The position numbers and the translations under genes are program-made. 40,903 bases of DNA from Rhizobium sp. (GTDB taxonomy: Bacteria; Pseudomonadota; Alphaproteobacteria; Rhizobiales; Rhizobiaceae), in assembly GCA_029865885.1 (NCBI GenBank), contig JARXAK010000208.1:1-40903 (forward strand). Direction: 5' to 3'. The notes below the pieces were generated by a model, which saw only the letters and a list, made by a program, of their open reading frames with translations, made no database searches and was not told the DNA's origin. Shown here in pieces: positions 26,439 to 35,835 of this stretch (position 1 is the stretch's first letter; every line of letters starts with the position of its first letter).

Positions 26439-27755
26439 CTATTCGGACGGGCGAAAAAGCAGATTGCTACAGATCTGGTTCCGCCCCAGCTTCTTGGCTA
26501 GATAAAGCATCTGGTCGGCGGCATTCAACTGGTTATCGAGGCTTTCACCGACCTCGATTTCAACAATGCCGGCCGATGCCGTCACCGTGAAGTCGCCTTT
26601 CGTTGAGGCAAATCGTATCTCGCGTATTCCCGACAGCATCCTCTCCAAGATCGAGGTACCCTGCGCCAGGGTGTGGTTCCTCATGAGGAAGGCGAATTCT
26701 TCGCCGCCCAAGCGCGACGTGACCACCTCTTCGGAATGGGAGAGTTCCTGGAAGGTCGCGGCGAGCGTCTTCAACACAATGTCTCCGATCTCGTGGCCGT
26801 AATTATCGTTAATTGATTTGAAGTGGTCGATATCGACAATCGCGACCGCACCGGTCTTTCCGCCCGCCTGGGCAAGGGTCAAGCTTCTCAAATGTGCTTC
26901 CGCGCGTTCGAAAAAGGCACGTCGATTGTAAAGTGATGTCAATGGGTCGCGCTCGGCGAGATATCTCAAGCGCTTAAGCTGAAGCAAGGTCTCGACGTTG
27001 TTGTCGATCCGGCACTGCAGTTCTTCCGGAAGAAACGGGCGATAGATGAAGTCTGACGCCCCAGCCTTCAGAAACGAAGCTGACAAATGGCGATCACCAG
27101 ATGCCGAAACGCCGATGATCCGCATGCGGTCTGATGCGTATCGCCGCCGAACCTGCTTGGTGAGTTCAAAACCGTCCATGTCCGGCATGAAGTAGTCGGT
27201 TACGACGATCTCGACACCCGGGTTTTCGGACAGGATCTGGAGCGCGTCGCGTCCGGTGCGGGCCGCAAATACCCTGAAGTTTTGTCGACGCAGAAAAGAG
27301 ACGAGCTCCGAACGCGCGGCAGTCATATCGTCAACCACGAGAACCGAGGTTGAACCGTTATCGATCACCCTGCAGACCGTGACCGCGACGCGATCTACCG
27401 CCCCCGGGCCATCCTTGACAATGTAGTCGATAAGTCGGCGCGACGCATAATTGTGTACCAGATCTTCAACCACAGAGGCGGAAAACAGAATTGTTGGGAT
27501 CTTGTTCTCCGAAAGCAGATGGAGAATCTGGCCGCTTGGCGCATCCGGCAGATTGAGCCCCGTCACAGCGACCGTAACCGGTGTAGCCGAAATCGCTGCC
27601 ACGGCCTCGGCATGTGACTTGCATTCGATAATCGAGCAGCTGAGCTTTGCCGAAATCGAACGACGCAGCAATCGCGACAGGGCCGGTGAGTCTTCAACCA
27701 CGAGCACGACCGGCTTCACCTTCGGCGCTCCCTCCTGGATCGACAGATCAAGCAT
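26439..27755 (-). CDS. Receiver-receiver-GGDEF diguanylate cyclase (PleD-like)
   Basis: 438 residues: receiver 1 (about 15-130), receiver 2 (about 137-255) and GGDEF (about 265-430). Receiver 2 keeps Asp187 (VVTDYFMPDMDGF). Receiver 1 keeps the acidic pair (VVEDS) and Lys114 (IVKDG), but its phosphoacceptor position reads G66 (VTGLNLPDAP, codon GGG), so it cannot be phosphorylated there. The catalytic motif is GGEEF (350-354) with VDIDHFKSINDNYGHEIGD, so cyclic di-GMP synthesis is expected. The inhibitory RxxD site before GGEEF is absent (residues at those positions are S and V). AAGGAAA precedes the ATG, which overlaps the 3' end of the upstream AraC-type gene by 8 bases, so it is third in an AraC-AraC-GGDEF operon. 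Confidence 0.93.
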   Translation of the reverse strand: MLDLSIQEGAPKVKPVVLVVEDSPALSRLLRRSISAKLSCSIIECKSHAEAVAAISATPVTVAVTGLNLPDAPSGQILHLLSENKIPTILFSASVVEDLVHNYASRRLIDYIVKDGPGAVDRVAVTVCRVIDNGSTSVLVVDDMTAARSELVSFLRRQNFRVFAARTGRDALQILSENPGVEIVVTDYFMPDMDGFELTKQVRRRYASDRMRIIGVSASGDRHLSASFLKAGASDFIYRPFLPEELQCRIDNNVETLLQLKRLRYLAERDPLTSLYNRRAFFERAEAHLRSLTLAQAGGKTGAVAIVDIDHFKSINDNYGHEIGDIVLKTLAATFQELSHSEEVVTSRLGGEEFAFLMRNHTLAQGTSILERMLSGIREIRFASTKGDFTVTASAGIVEIEVGESLDNQLNAADQMLYLAKKLGRNQICSNLLFRPSE

Positions 27756-28662
27756 TGTAATTTCCTTTCACGCAGGCAGCTTGGGCAAGCGAGCCAACCA
27801 CGAGATCTTGTCCGGCCATGCCGTCCAGAAGCTCCTGGTAGAAGTTTTGCGGCAAGAGAGCTGCCGTCGTGTTCAGATCGAGGTTTAAGATTTCGTGCCG
27901 GAGCCGGGAGACGTTGGAGAAGCGATAGACCTCAGCCAACGAAGCGAGATCCGACTTCGTGTTCTCCTGCAGTTCCCTCAAAAATTTTATGCGTAGGATC
28001 TTGGCATACCGCGCGACACCAACGCCCAACCAGCGACAAAACAGGTTCTCAAGCGTTCGCAGTCCGGTGCCGGAATTGTTGGCTACCGATGCTGCGCTCT
28101 CTACGATTCCGCGCTTCGAGAGAATGTAAGCCAGCGCCTGTCGCAGCGCTTGTGGCGGACGCCTCGCGCTTCCAAGTTCGATTTCTGCTGTTTCGCTGTT
28201 GGGCCAATAGAGGATGATGAGCCGAGTGACGTTCTCGAAGAATGGAGCTAAATCAATCTGATGTGGCTCTTCCCCCATGTGCGCCAGACCTGCGGCAAGA
28301 TGGAGGATGTTCGCGACAGCTTCCAAAGGAGCCAGCATCCCGTCGGGCCGATCCACAAACTGGGGCGCGCAGAAGACCCTGCGCTGGAGCAAGGCGGCGG
28401 CGGCGGACATGAGCGCCTCATATCCGACGTCCAACAGGACTTCGCCATCGTCGGGAAACGCAGGATTGGGCGGGAGCGCATAGGTCACGCAAGCAGCAGA
28501 TCTGAAGCCAGGTGCCGGTCTGTCTGCGGACCTGAGAAAGCGGAAACGCAACCAGCCAGGGTCCGGCGCGTCAGGGGGGGCCTGGTCGTCGGATGGAACA
28601 ACACGCACCAGGTAGGGAAACGGGATGGGCCGCGCTAGCGCCAGCCTTGCACTGGTTTTCAT
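27748..28662 (-). CDS. AraC-type regulator, type B, pair 2
   Basis: 304 residues from the ATG at 28,662, which overlaps the upstream stop as ATGA; a GTG start at 28,692 would add ten residues. It parallels the type-B protein of pair 1: QRRVFCAPQF, then LYWPNSETAEIELGSARRPP, a first helix-turn-helix (AASVANNSGTGLRTLENLF) and a second (LASLAEVYRFSNVSRLRHEI). The N-terminal half has no domain I recognise. It is translationally coupled both to the type-A gene upstream and to the GGDEF gene downstream. Whether it controls that gene or other promoters is not visible. Confidence 0.82.
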   Translation of the reverse strand: MKTSARLALARPIPFPYLVRVVPSDDQAPPDAPDPGWLRFRFLRSADRPAPGFRSAACVTYALPPNPAFPDDGEVLLDVGYEALMSAAAALLQRRVFCAPQFVDRPDGMLAPLEAVANILHLAAGLAHMGEEPHQIDLAPFFENVTRLIILYWPNSETAEIELGSARRPPQALRQALAYILSKRGIVESAASVANNSGTGLRTLENLFCRWLGVGVARYAKILRIKFLRELQENTKSDLASLAEVYRFSNVSRLRHEILNLDLNTTAALLPQNFYQELLDGMAGQDLVVGSLAQAACVKGNYNA

Positions 28663-29627
28663 TCGCCGGCCCCGGGTGTGAGGTGGAACCACTCAACAAG
28701 AAGCCGACCATGCATTTTCTCGTGTTGACGATTGAGACTTCGAAGCAAGTCCCATCCCACTCTCGCCTTGAGCTTCCCGAGATCTGCCTGATCGCGTCCG
28801 CACCGTTCGAGATGCTGCATGCGCTCCCGCAACACAAACTCCCGGGGCGTGCAGGAGGCGAAGGTCCGGAAACCGTGTTGAAGGGTTCGAATGCTCACCC
28901 CGCATTCGCGCGCAATATCAACGATTGCGAGGGGACGGAACGGATCGGCGGCGATGAGATCCATTGCCCGCTTCACCTGTCTTGGCAGAATGGCGTGGCT
29001 TTGGGACCTGATGTTGTCGATGTAATTGTTGGGCCAGAGGTACAGAACCGCCGATTCGATGATGCCACCAAGCGCCGAAAGGCGCTCTTCAGACGCTCCA
29101 TTGCTGCCGGACACTGCCGCGAAGCTGGTCAGAACCAAGCTGCCCAGAACACGCGGCAGGTGGTTGGCTCCGGGGCTTTGGTGAAACGCCAGTGGTGCGT
29201 GGTTTGCCACGCTCCTGATGCTGTGCAGACGCGCCATTAGATTTCGGCGCGCAAGGGCAATTCGGATATGGCGCCGTTGTGGCGTGAAGCGAACCACACG
29301 GCAGTCACGAGCGGCAACCGCAGTCGGTCCTGTTCCAGTAACTATGCGACCATGCTTCTGACCGATCTCCATGTTGCCTCGAAGAGGCAAATAGAAGACC
29401 AGCGTATCCTCGGGCGTATCGATCCTGATGTCGACCTGCCGCGTGTAGTCTGCCTGTAGATAGTCGAAACCGTCAAATTTGAGACAGATGAGATCCTGAA
29501 TCTCCGCCATCCCCAGTCCCTCATGATCAACGTAGGCGCCGCATCTTTTATTGCCATAAAAACTGCAGAGCTCGTTCACTGTTGCAGATTGCAGACTCAT
29601 GAAACTATATTTCATATATTCGCTCAT
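28659..29627 (-). CDS. AraC-type regulator, type A, pair 2
   Basis: 322 residues with the same plan as the type-A protein of pair 1: sensor-like N-terminus (KFDGFDYLQADYTRQVDIRI, then EDTLVFYLPLRGNMEIG), LYLWPNN (195-201), LPRQVKRAMDLIAADPF, and a first helix-turn-helix IVDIARECGVSIRTLQHGF. The region of the second helix-turn-helix is again abnormal (DQADLGKLKARVGWDLLRSL). It starts the operon type A, type B, GGDEF. The ATG at 29,627 is followed by other Met codons at residues 5 and 10, so the exact start is uncertain by a few residues. Confidence 0.85.
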   Translation of the reverse strand: MSEYMKYSFMSLQSATVNELCSFYGNKRCGAYVDHEGLGMAEIQDLICLKFDGFDYLQADYTRQVDIRIDTPEDTLVFYLPLRGNMEIGQKHGRIVTGTGPTAVAARDCRVVRFTPQRRHIRIALARRNLMARLHSIRSVANHAPLAFHQSPGANHLPRVLGSLVLTSFAAVSGSNGASEERLSALGGIIESAVLYLWPNNYIDNIRSQSHAILPRQVKRAMDLIAADPFRPLAIVDIARECGVSIRTLQHGFRTFASCTPREFVLRERMQHLERCGRDQADLGKLKARVGWDLLRSLNRQHEKMHGRLLVEWFHLTPGAGE

Positions 29628-29858
29628 TTACTTCGGAAGTAACGCCTGCGGCGGCCGAAGAACGCCTGATGCCTTGAACCAACGTGTCGCACAGAGGCTT
29701 TCTTTGTGCCGCGGCTGAAGCAGCCGCCTGCAAGTTTGAGAGACTGGCAGAGCGCGGTATGTGACCGAACACACGCCGATTGCCTGTGTTCGGTCCGACC
29801 TTGATTTGGTGCGATGGCAAGCGTTACGCCCCGCGCCCATGACGTTTCACAGGCGGGA

Positions 29859-31640
29859 TCAAAACTCCTCCCAAGATTCGGCCGATAAAGCGTTGTTGCC
29901 CGAATGCGCCCGAACAAGTTTTGGCCTCAGGCGTGGCGCATCTGATGTCCTGGATTGCGGCCCCTGCTGCATGGTCGGCGCGGATCGATCGTGATGCCGA
30001 ATGCTGTTGTGAAGCCTGAACTTGCTCAGTTGCTGGAACAGCTCTTCGGCCTCTTTGGCGAGGGAGTGCGATGCCGCCGAGGTCTCTTCGACCATGGCCG
30101 CATTCTGCTGCGTGCCCTGATCGATTGTGTTCACGGCGGTATTGATCTCCTGCAAGCCGGTCGCCTGTTCGCGTGAGGCATCAACGATCGCTGCAACGTT
30201 GGAATCGACCTGCACAACCTGCGTGACGATCTCGGACAGCGCCTTGCCCGTGTTATTGACGTAGGCGACGCCGTGATTGACATGCTCATTGGACGCCGTG
30301 ATCAGCCCTTTGATCTCCTTGGCTGCCTTCGCGGAACGCTGGGCAAGTTCGCGCACCTCTTGCGCGACCACTGCAAAGCCCTTGCCGGCATCCCCGGCCC
30401 TTGCAGCCTCAACGCCGGCATTCAGTGCCAGCAGATTGGTCTGAAAGGCGATCTCATCAATCACGCCGATAATGTTGGCGATCTCGCTGGCGGAGCTTTC
30501 TATCCGCCCCATCGCCTCGATAGCCTGACCGACGACAATTCCGGAGCGCTCCGCGTTCTCCTTCGTCATCCGGGCCAGAGTTCCAGCCTCGTGGGCACGC
30601 TGGCTGGAATCGGTGACCGTTGTCGTAATCTCCTCAAGTGCTGCGGCTGTCTCTTCTACCGAAGCGGCCTGCTGTTCGGTCCGCCGGTAGAGGTCATCGG
30701 ATGCATTCCTGATCTGCTGGGACGCTGCCGCGATCGCCGAGGCGTTCTCCGCGATTGCAGACATGGAATCATGCAACTTTCTGGTCACAAGGTTGAAGTC
30801 TGTCCGCAGTGGCTCGAGGGCGCGGATAAAAGGAACTTCGAGGCGTTGCGTCAGATCCCCGCCGGAAAGCCCCCCGAGTGCTTGCGCCAAGGCTTCGACG
30901 TCCTGGACACGCTGTGAAACGTCGGTCGCGAACTTAACAACCTTGTAGACCCTGCCTGAAGCATCAAAGATCGGGTTGTAGGTCGCCTGAATGTAAACCT
31001 TCTTGCCGTTCTTTCCGATCCGCAGGAATTCGTCCGCGATGTAACTTCCTTGTGCCAGCCGGCTCCAGAAGGTGCGGTAATCATCGCTTTCAGTGTAGTT
31101 TGCTTGGCAGAAGATGGAGTGATGGCGCCCCCTGATCTCCTCTGCTGTGTAACCCATTGCGTCGAGGAAATTCTGGTTGGCATCGAGGATCACACCCAGC
31201 GGGGTGAACTCGATCGCAGCCTGGGCACGCTCGATTGCGTTGACTTTGCCTTCATGGTCGGCCGCGCGAACCTGACGCTCGGTCACATCGTACGCGACCT
31301 TAACAACTTTGATGGGCTTACCGGAGCGCATGACCGGATTGTACGAGGCCTCGATCCAAACCTCCCGGCCGTTTTTGGCAATGCGCTTGTACAGACGATG
31401 GTCAAATTCACCTTTGTTGAGCTTCGCCCAAAAGTTCTGATAGTCGGGAGAAAGTGCGTCCGACTTATCAACAAACATACTGTGGTGGGAGCCGACGATC
31501 TCGGCGGGAGAATAGCCCATCAGCCTGCAGAAATTCTCATTCGCTCCCAGAACCACACCGTCCATTCCGAACTCGATGATAGCCAGCGATTTGTTGAGAG
31601 CCGTCCAGACAAGCTGGGAAGTGGTATTAAAGAGTTGCAT
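29859..31640 (-). CDS. Soluble double-PAS methyl-accepting chemoreceptor with W-x-x-F tail
   Basis: 593 residues and no membrane segment. PAS 1 covers about 10-120 (VVLGANENFCRLMGYSPAEI), PAS 2 about 132-245 (VILDANQNFLDAMGYTAEEI), a HAMP-like turn lies near 250-290 (LGGLSGGDLTQRLEVP), then the coiled-coil signalling domain with the conserved tip IDEIAFQTNLLALNAGVEAA (394-413) and GKGFAVVAQEVRELA. Methylation helices carry EETAAALEE and EETSAASHS. The last residues are ESWEEF, a CheR/CheB-tethering type pentapeptide (compare NWETF in enterics). The PAS type resembles redox or aerotaxis sensors, but no ligand is evident. AAGGG precedes the ATG. Confidence 0.95.
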   Translation of the reverse strand: MQLFNTTSQLVWTALNKSLAIIEFGMDGVVLGANENFCRLMGYSPAEIVGSHHSMFVDKSDALSPDYQNFWAKLNKGEFDHRLYKRIAKNGREVWIEASYNPVMRSGKPIKVVKVAYDVTERQVRAADHEGKVNAIERAQAAIEFTPLGVILDANQNFLDAMGYTAEEIRGRHHSIFCQANYTESDDYRTFWSRLAQGSYIADEFLRIGKNGKKVYIQATYNPIFDASGRVYKVVKFATDVSQRVQDVEALAQALGGLSGGDLTQRLEVPFIRALEPLRTDFNLVTRKLHDSMSAIAENASAIAAASQQIRNASDDLYRRTEQQAASVEETAAALEEITTTVTDSSQRAHEAGTLARMTKENAERSGIVVGQAIEAMGRIESSASEIANIIGVIDEIAFQTNLLALNAGVEAARAGDAGKGFAVVAQEVRELAQRSAKAAKEIKGLITASNEHVNHGVAYVNNTGKALSEIVTQVVQVDSNVAAIVDASREQATGLQEINTAVNTIDQGTQQNAAMVEETSAASHSLAKEAEELFQQLSKFRLHNSIRHHDRSAPTMQQGPQSRTSDAPRLRPKLVRAHSGNNALSAESWEEF

Positions 31641-32017
31641 AGCCAGACCCTTTGCGACAGTCGGTGATTGAAAGCCTGCTGACGTTCTGCAGACGTGACT
31701 CCACGAATTGGCTGGGCGGCTTTAATTTTAGTAAACCTGAAGAAATCGGCTGCGCTTCTGCTTGGTTCAGCGTTTTTTCTGCGCAAATTGTATGAAGCCT
31801 GAGCACTGGCTGGCCACCATCATCGGGAGCAACAATCAACCAGCCAGACATCGGCTACTGCAAATCCAAGTGATTTGGCGCGCTGTCGGCTCTTCGATTC
31901 TGCGTCTGCCAAAAATCAGCCTCCTGCATTCCCCTGGCTGGGTTCTACGGCAGCAACCACCTCACGGCTCTTCTAGCGCAGCATCGGGCGACAGCTTTTT
32001 TGCGTTTCGTAGTGGGT
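31641..32017. other. Intergenic stretch without a gene
   Basis: Upstream of the chemoreceptor I see only short, overlapping open frames and no ribosome sites. It probably holds the chemoreceptor promoter. Repeat copy C follows. Confidence 0.4.
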
Positions 32018-32395
32018 CTGAAGAACCAACTTGGAGGGCGCAAAGCTGCCACGCGACCATATTCGCCTCACCTGCAGCTTGGCGCGCCCAAGCGGAAATT
32101 ATTGCCGCTCTCCAGCCATGTTGACGTCAGCCCAAAGCCAGGGCCAAAAGGTGCCATCCACGGGCGCTCGCGGCGGGAAAACAAAGGAAAGTCAGGGGAT
32201 TACTTTCGAAGCCATTGAAATCATGCGATAATCCAGGCCATCCGGGCAATTCTCCCCAAAAGCCCTGATCCTCATGTTTTTCCGTCGTGCCGGATCCCGT
32301 TTTGGCCTCATCGGCGACCTGATGCCCAACCCCAAATCGGCGCTGGGCAACCTTCGGGCCCTAGACAGAGCTTCCTGGTCATGGCTGTTTGCCAT
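32018..32395 (+). repeat. Dispersed repeat, copy C (long)
   Basis: This copy aligns with copy B from about GGGCGCAAAGCTGCCACGCG through the hairpin (AAGCGG-N9-CCGCTC, one arm base changed), AGCCATGTTGACGTCAG, GGCGGGAAAACAAAGG, ATAATCCAGGCC, GATCCTCATGTTTTT and CCGTCGTGCCGGATCCCGTT, to about 32,395. Same orientation as copies A and B. It lies between the chemoreceptor and the export operon. Confidence 0.8.
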
Positions 32396-32439
32396 CGAGC
32401 CTGCCTCTGACCGGGTTGAACACGGCAAGGCAATCATGG

Positions 32440-33216
32440 TCAGGTATCTGAACTCTCTCCGCTCTCTGTAACGACAGAGGCGGCCGAGGTCTTGGCTTCG
32501 GGCTTTGTCGCAACGATCATTCCATCGACGATTTCGATGATGCGGTCCGTCCGGCGCGCAAGGTCGAGATTGTGTGTCACGATCAGGAAGGTCGTCTTCT
32601 CCCGTCGGTTGACGTCGCGCATCATCGCAAACACCTCGTCGGCGGACTGGCTGTCGAGATTGCCGGTCGGCTCGTCTGCCAGCACCAGAGCCGGGTTCAT
32701 GGCCAGCGCACGGGCGATGGCGACCCGCTGTTGCTGACCGCCGGACATGCGATTGGCGGGGCTGTTCTTGAACGGGGCTAGCCCCACCTTGTCGAGCAGG
32801 GTACCCGCCTGCTCCCGCATTGTCTGACTGGGCCAGCCCTTGTCGAGCAGCATCGGCATCATCACGTTCTCGACCGCAGTGAAGGCCGAAATCAGGTGAT
32901 GATACTGGAAAACGAAGCCGATGCTGTGTCCCCTGAGGCTGGTCTGTGCCGCATCGCTGAGACCTGCCGTATCCTCGCCTTCGATCTGCATGCGGCCGGA
33001 GGTCGGACGATCAAGCAGGCCGATGATGTTGAGAAGCGTGCTCTTGCCGGATCCGGAGGGACCGATCAGGGCGCAGAACTCCCCCTCCTGGAGGACCAGG
33101 TCTATGCCATGCAGCACCTCCGTCTCGATCTCCGTCCCGACGCCGAACGACTTGGTGACCGCCTCGAGGCGCAGTACGGTCTTGTCTGTCGGTGCGGGTC
33201 TATCCACGGATCGCAT
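32440..33216 (-). CDS. MacB/LolD-type ABC exporter ATPase
   Basis: 258 residues from the ATG at 33,216; a frame to 33,240 exists and neither start has a strong ribosome site. Walker [15 protein letters not shown]-loop VFQYHHLIS, signature [15 protein letters not shown], Walker [13 protein letters not shown] and switch His [10 protein letters not shown] all fit the MacB/LolD/FtsE branch, as does the [15 protein letters not shown]-terminus. The gene overlaps the 3' end of the permease gene and is last in a three-gene operon. The substrate is unknown; macrolide, lipoprotein or lipid export are all possible for this branch. Confidence 0.92.
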   Translation of the reverse strand: MRSVDRPAPTDKTVLRLEAVTKSFGVGTEIETEVLHGIDLVLQEGEFCALIGPSGSGKSTLLNIIGLLDRPTSGRMQIEGEDTAGLSDAAQTSLRGHSIGFVFQYHHLISAFTAVENVMMPMLLDKGWPSQTMREQAGTLLDKVGLAPFKNSPANRMSGGQQQRVAIARALAMNPALVLADEPTGNLDSQSADEVFAMMRDVNRREKTTFLIVTHNLDLARRTDRIIEIVDGMIVATKPEAKTSAASVVTESGESSDT

Positions 33217-34441
33217 CCACCGGATCGAGACGGGCGGCACTGAGCGCCGGAAGGACGGCGGTCACCAGACCGGTGAGGGTCGCAACCACAGCGGTGGCGA
33301 CAAAGAGCGACGGCTGAAGCGCAATCGGAAAGAACTCGGTTCCGTCGGGGTTCCTGGCAAAGGCACGCCAGACGAGAACGAAGCCGGCCCCGAGTGCCGA
33401 CCCGGCCAGCGATCCCAGCATGCCGATCACGGCCCCCTGGACGAGAAAGACCCGCATCACCTGGGTGCGCGACGCCCCCATGGCCCGGAGGATGCCGATT
33501 TCGCGGGATCGCTGAACAACGGACACCACCAGCACGCTGGATATGCCGAGCGCCACCGCGATCGCCACAAAGAACTGGATGACGTAATTGGCGATCGACT
33601 GGGTCTTGAGTGCGGTGAACAACTCCTCGAAGGTCTTGATCCAGCTCTCGGCATTGACGCCGAGAGCCGAGCGCAGATCGGTGGCCACCACTTCCGCCTG
33701 ATAGGCGTCGATCAGATTGACGCTGAGGCTGGTCACGCCCCCTGCCAGGCCGAGCAGGGATTGCGCCGATCGCAGGGACACGAAGACGCTGCGCTGATTG
33801 ACCTCCTTGTTGCCGAGATCGAAGGTCCCGCCGATGATGAAGGTCTGGTCGGAGCCGCTTGTGGTCTTCGTGCTGGTGGTGCGGATGCGCAGTTTTTCGC
33901 CAACCCCGATACCGAGATCGCTTGCAAGTTCAATGCCGATGAGCACGCCATTGGGCGACAGTGTCGCCGAGCCGGAGATCATTTTTTCGGGCAGCGCGAT
34001 GATCCGGTAAAAGGCGTCCGGCTCCATCCCGGTCACCGAGACCGCATCGGCGACCTCGCCGCGCACGGCAAAGGCGGCACCGACGACCGCCGGTGACACG
34101 GTGACGATATCAGGACGTGCTGTCAGCTGGGCGGCAATCGCCTGCCATTGGTCAATCGAGCGCAGCCTTTGCGCCGGTTTCTGTACGATCGCGAATGTCT
34201 GGAGAGCTGTCGCCGTGCGCTGGGGCCGGGCCACCTCCTCGCTCGGCGAAATCACGATATGGGCCTGGGTGGAAAGGACCCGGCTGAAGATATTGGCCTG
34301 AACACCCGCGAGCAACGAAGACATGAAAACGATGACGGAAACACCCACCGCCGCCCCGACAATGGTCAGCAGGGTCTGCATCCGCCCCTCGAGCAGGAAG
34401 CGGAAAGCGGCGATCAGTTCGAACGGCAACCAGGTTTTCAT
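33200..34441 (-). CDS. FtsX/MacB-type ABC permease
   Basis: 413 residues. One N-terminal helix ([20 protein letters not shown]), a large periplasmic domain (about 45-270), and three C-terminal helices ([40 protein letters not shown] and [20 protein letters not shown]). The loop [19 protein letters not shown] is the FtsX-family cytoplasmic motif, and the end [13 protein letters not shown] is typical. It starts with an ATGA overlap on the stop of the adaptor gene. It should work with the ATPase encoded downstream and the HlyD-type adaptor as a mechanotransmission-type exporter. Confidence 0.92.
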   Translation of the reverse strand: MKTWLPFELIAAFRFLLEGRMQTLLTIVGAAVGVSVIVFMSSLLAGVQANIFSRVLSTQAHIVISPSEEVARPQRTATALQTFAIVQKPAQRLRSIDQWQAIAAQLTARPDIVTVSPAVVGAAFAVRGEVADAVSVTGMEPDAFYRIIALPEKMISGSATLSPNGVLIGIELASDLGIGVGEKLRIRTTSTKTTSGSDQTFIIGGTFDLGNKEVNQRSVFVSLRSAQSLLGLAGGVTSLSVNLIDAYQAEVVATDLRSALGVNAESWIKTFEELFTALKTQSIANYVIQFFVAIAVALGISSVLVVSVVQRSREIGILRAMGASRTQVMRVFLVQGAVIGMLGSLAGSALGAGFVLVWRAFARNPDGTEFFPIALQPSLFVATAVVATLTGLVTAVLPALSAARLDPVDAIRG

Positions 34442-35661
34442 GGGGATAGCGCAACGTCAGCGACGCGGACGCGCGCACCCGCCACAATGGTCGTGACCGT
34501 CGAGGGAATGACGAGGTCGCCGACAACAAGTCCATCGAGGATCTCCATGCTGGCGATCCCCCTCAGGCCCAGGGTGACGGGCCGCTCGACGGCCCGCCCG
34601 TCGAGGATCAGCAGCACCTTGGGCGCGGCACTGGCGGCGTCTCGAACAGCCGCATTGGCGACCACCAGCGCATTCTCATGGCGGGCAACCTCGATGTCGA
34701 CCGACACGGTCATGTCCTCCTTGAGGTAGCTGGGTGGCGCATCGATCGAGAGCTTGACCTCGACGGAGCCCTTGTCGGCATCGACAGTCGGACTGATCGT
34801 TGCAACGGCGGCGCGAAAACTCTCCTCCGGATAGGCATCGGCCGAGGCAAGGGCCGGCTGGGCGATGCGGATCACGTCGAGATTGCGCTCGTCGATCTGC
34901 ACGACAAGCTGCTTGGATCTGTCTGGCGCGAGCACAAGAAGCGGCGTCCCCGCCTGAACGATGGCGCCTTCTTCGACGGCTCTCTGGATGACGACGCCCG
35001 TGACGGGGGCGGTGATCAGTGTCAGGCCCAAGCCGGCCTGCGCGGCCCTGAGCGCCGCCTCGGCCCGGACGACGGCACCCTTTGCTGCCGCATGGCCACT
35101 GCCGCCGACGGATAGACTCTTCACCTGCAACTCGGCTGATCGGACCTCCGTCTTGGCAATATCGAAGGCGCGCTGAAGATCCTCAACGGTCTCGCCGGTC
35201 GCAATCGAACGCTCGGCAAGTTGCAAGGCACGGGCCAGTTGGGATTCGGCATTGCGCAGGGTCGCCTTGGTCTGGATCAAGGTTTGCTCGGCCAGTGGCA
35301 GCGTCAGTTCCTCCACCTGTCGGAGGCTCGTTCGCGCCTCTGACAGGGATGCGGCGGCCTGGTCGACGGCAGCCCTTGCCTGCCGGTCATCGAGGGTGAT
35401 CAGCGCGTCGCCTTTGCGAACAGCGGCACCCTGCCTCACAAGGACGGTGAGCACGGTTCCGATGATCTGGCTGCCGATATTGACACCCGATGGTGTCTCG
35501 ACGCGGCCACTCGCCACGACCGTCTGGACGATGGTGCTGCGGACAACCGAGATTGCCGCGACCTTCTCACCCAGGACGAAGGGAATGCCAAAGTAGACGC
35601 CGACTGTGGCGATGACGGTGGCACAGATCGTCCCGGCGATAAGCTTAGGCCCAATCTTCAT
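34438..35661 (-). CDS. HlyD/MacA-type membrane fusion protein
   Basis: 407 residues from the ATG at 35,661 (GGAGAG upstream); the longer open frame to 36,060 is unlike protein. One N-terminal anchor (LIAGTICATVIATVGVYFGI), a split lipoyl domain (SQIIGTVLTVLVRQGAAVRK, then LITAPVTGVVIQRAVEEGAI), a coiled-coil hairpin between them (about 95-190), and beta-barrel and membrane-proximal domains (SPTVDADKGSVEVKLSID, then VPRELATED-like VVGDLVIPS near the end). It bridges the inner-membrane exporter to an outer-membrane channel; no TolC-like gene is in the window. It is first in the operon. Confidence 0.92.
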   Translation of the reverse strand: MKIGPKLIAGTICATVIATVGVYFGIPFVLGEKVAAISVVRSTIVQTVVASGRVETPSGVNIGSQIIGTVLTVLVRQGAAVRKGDALITLDDRQARAAVDQAAASLSEARTSLRQVEELTLPLAEQTLIQTKATLRNAESQLARALQLAERSIATGETVEDLQRAFDIAKTEVRSAELQVKSLSVGGSGHAAAKGAVVRAEAALRAAQAGLGLTLITAPVTGVVIQRAVEEGAIVQAGTPLLVLAPDRSKQLVVQIDERNLDVIRIAQPALASADAYPEESFRAAVATISPTVDADKGSVEVKLSIDAPPSYLKEDMTVSVDIEVARHENALVVANAAVRDAASAAPKVLLILDGRAVERPVTLGLRGIASMEILDGLVVGDLVIPSTVTTIVAGARVRVADVALSP

Positions 35662-35835
35662 GACGCTCTCCGCCAAAAGCGACCGGACAGGACCCGACTG
35701 CGTGAACGTTTTATGCGGGCGGATGCGGAGGCGCACCTCGCATGGGTCACGTCTCTGGGGCCGCGAGGACAGATGTGCTTCATGGTCGTTCACATATGCC
35801 CTGCGCGCTTGCGGCAACAGGATCGGAAGATACTC

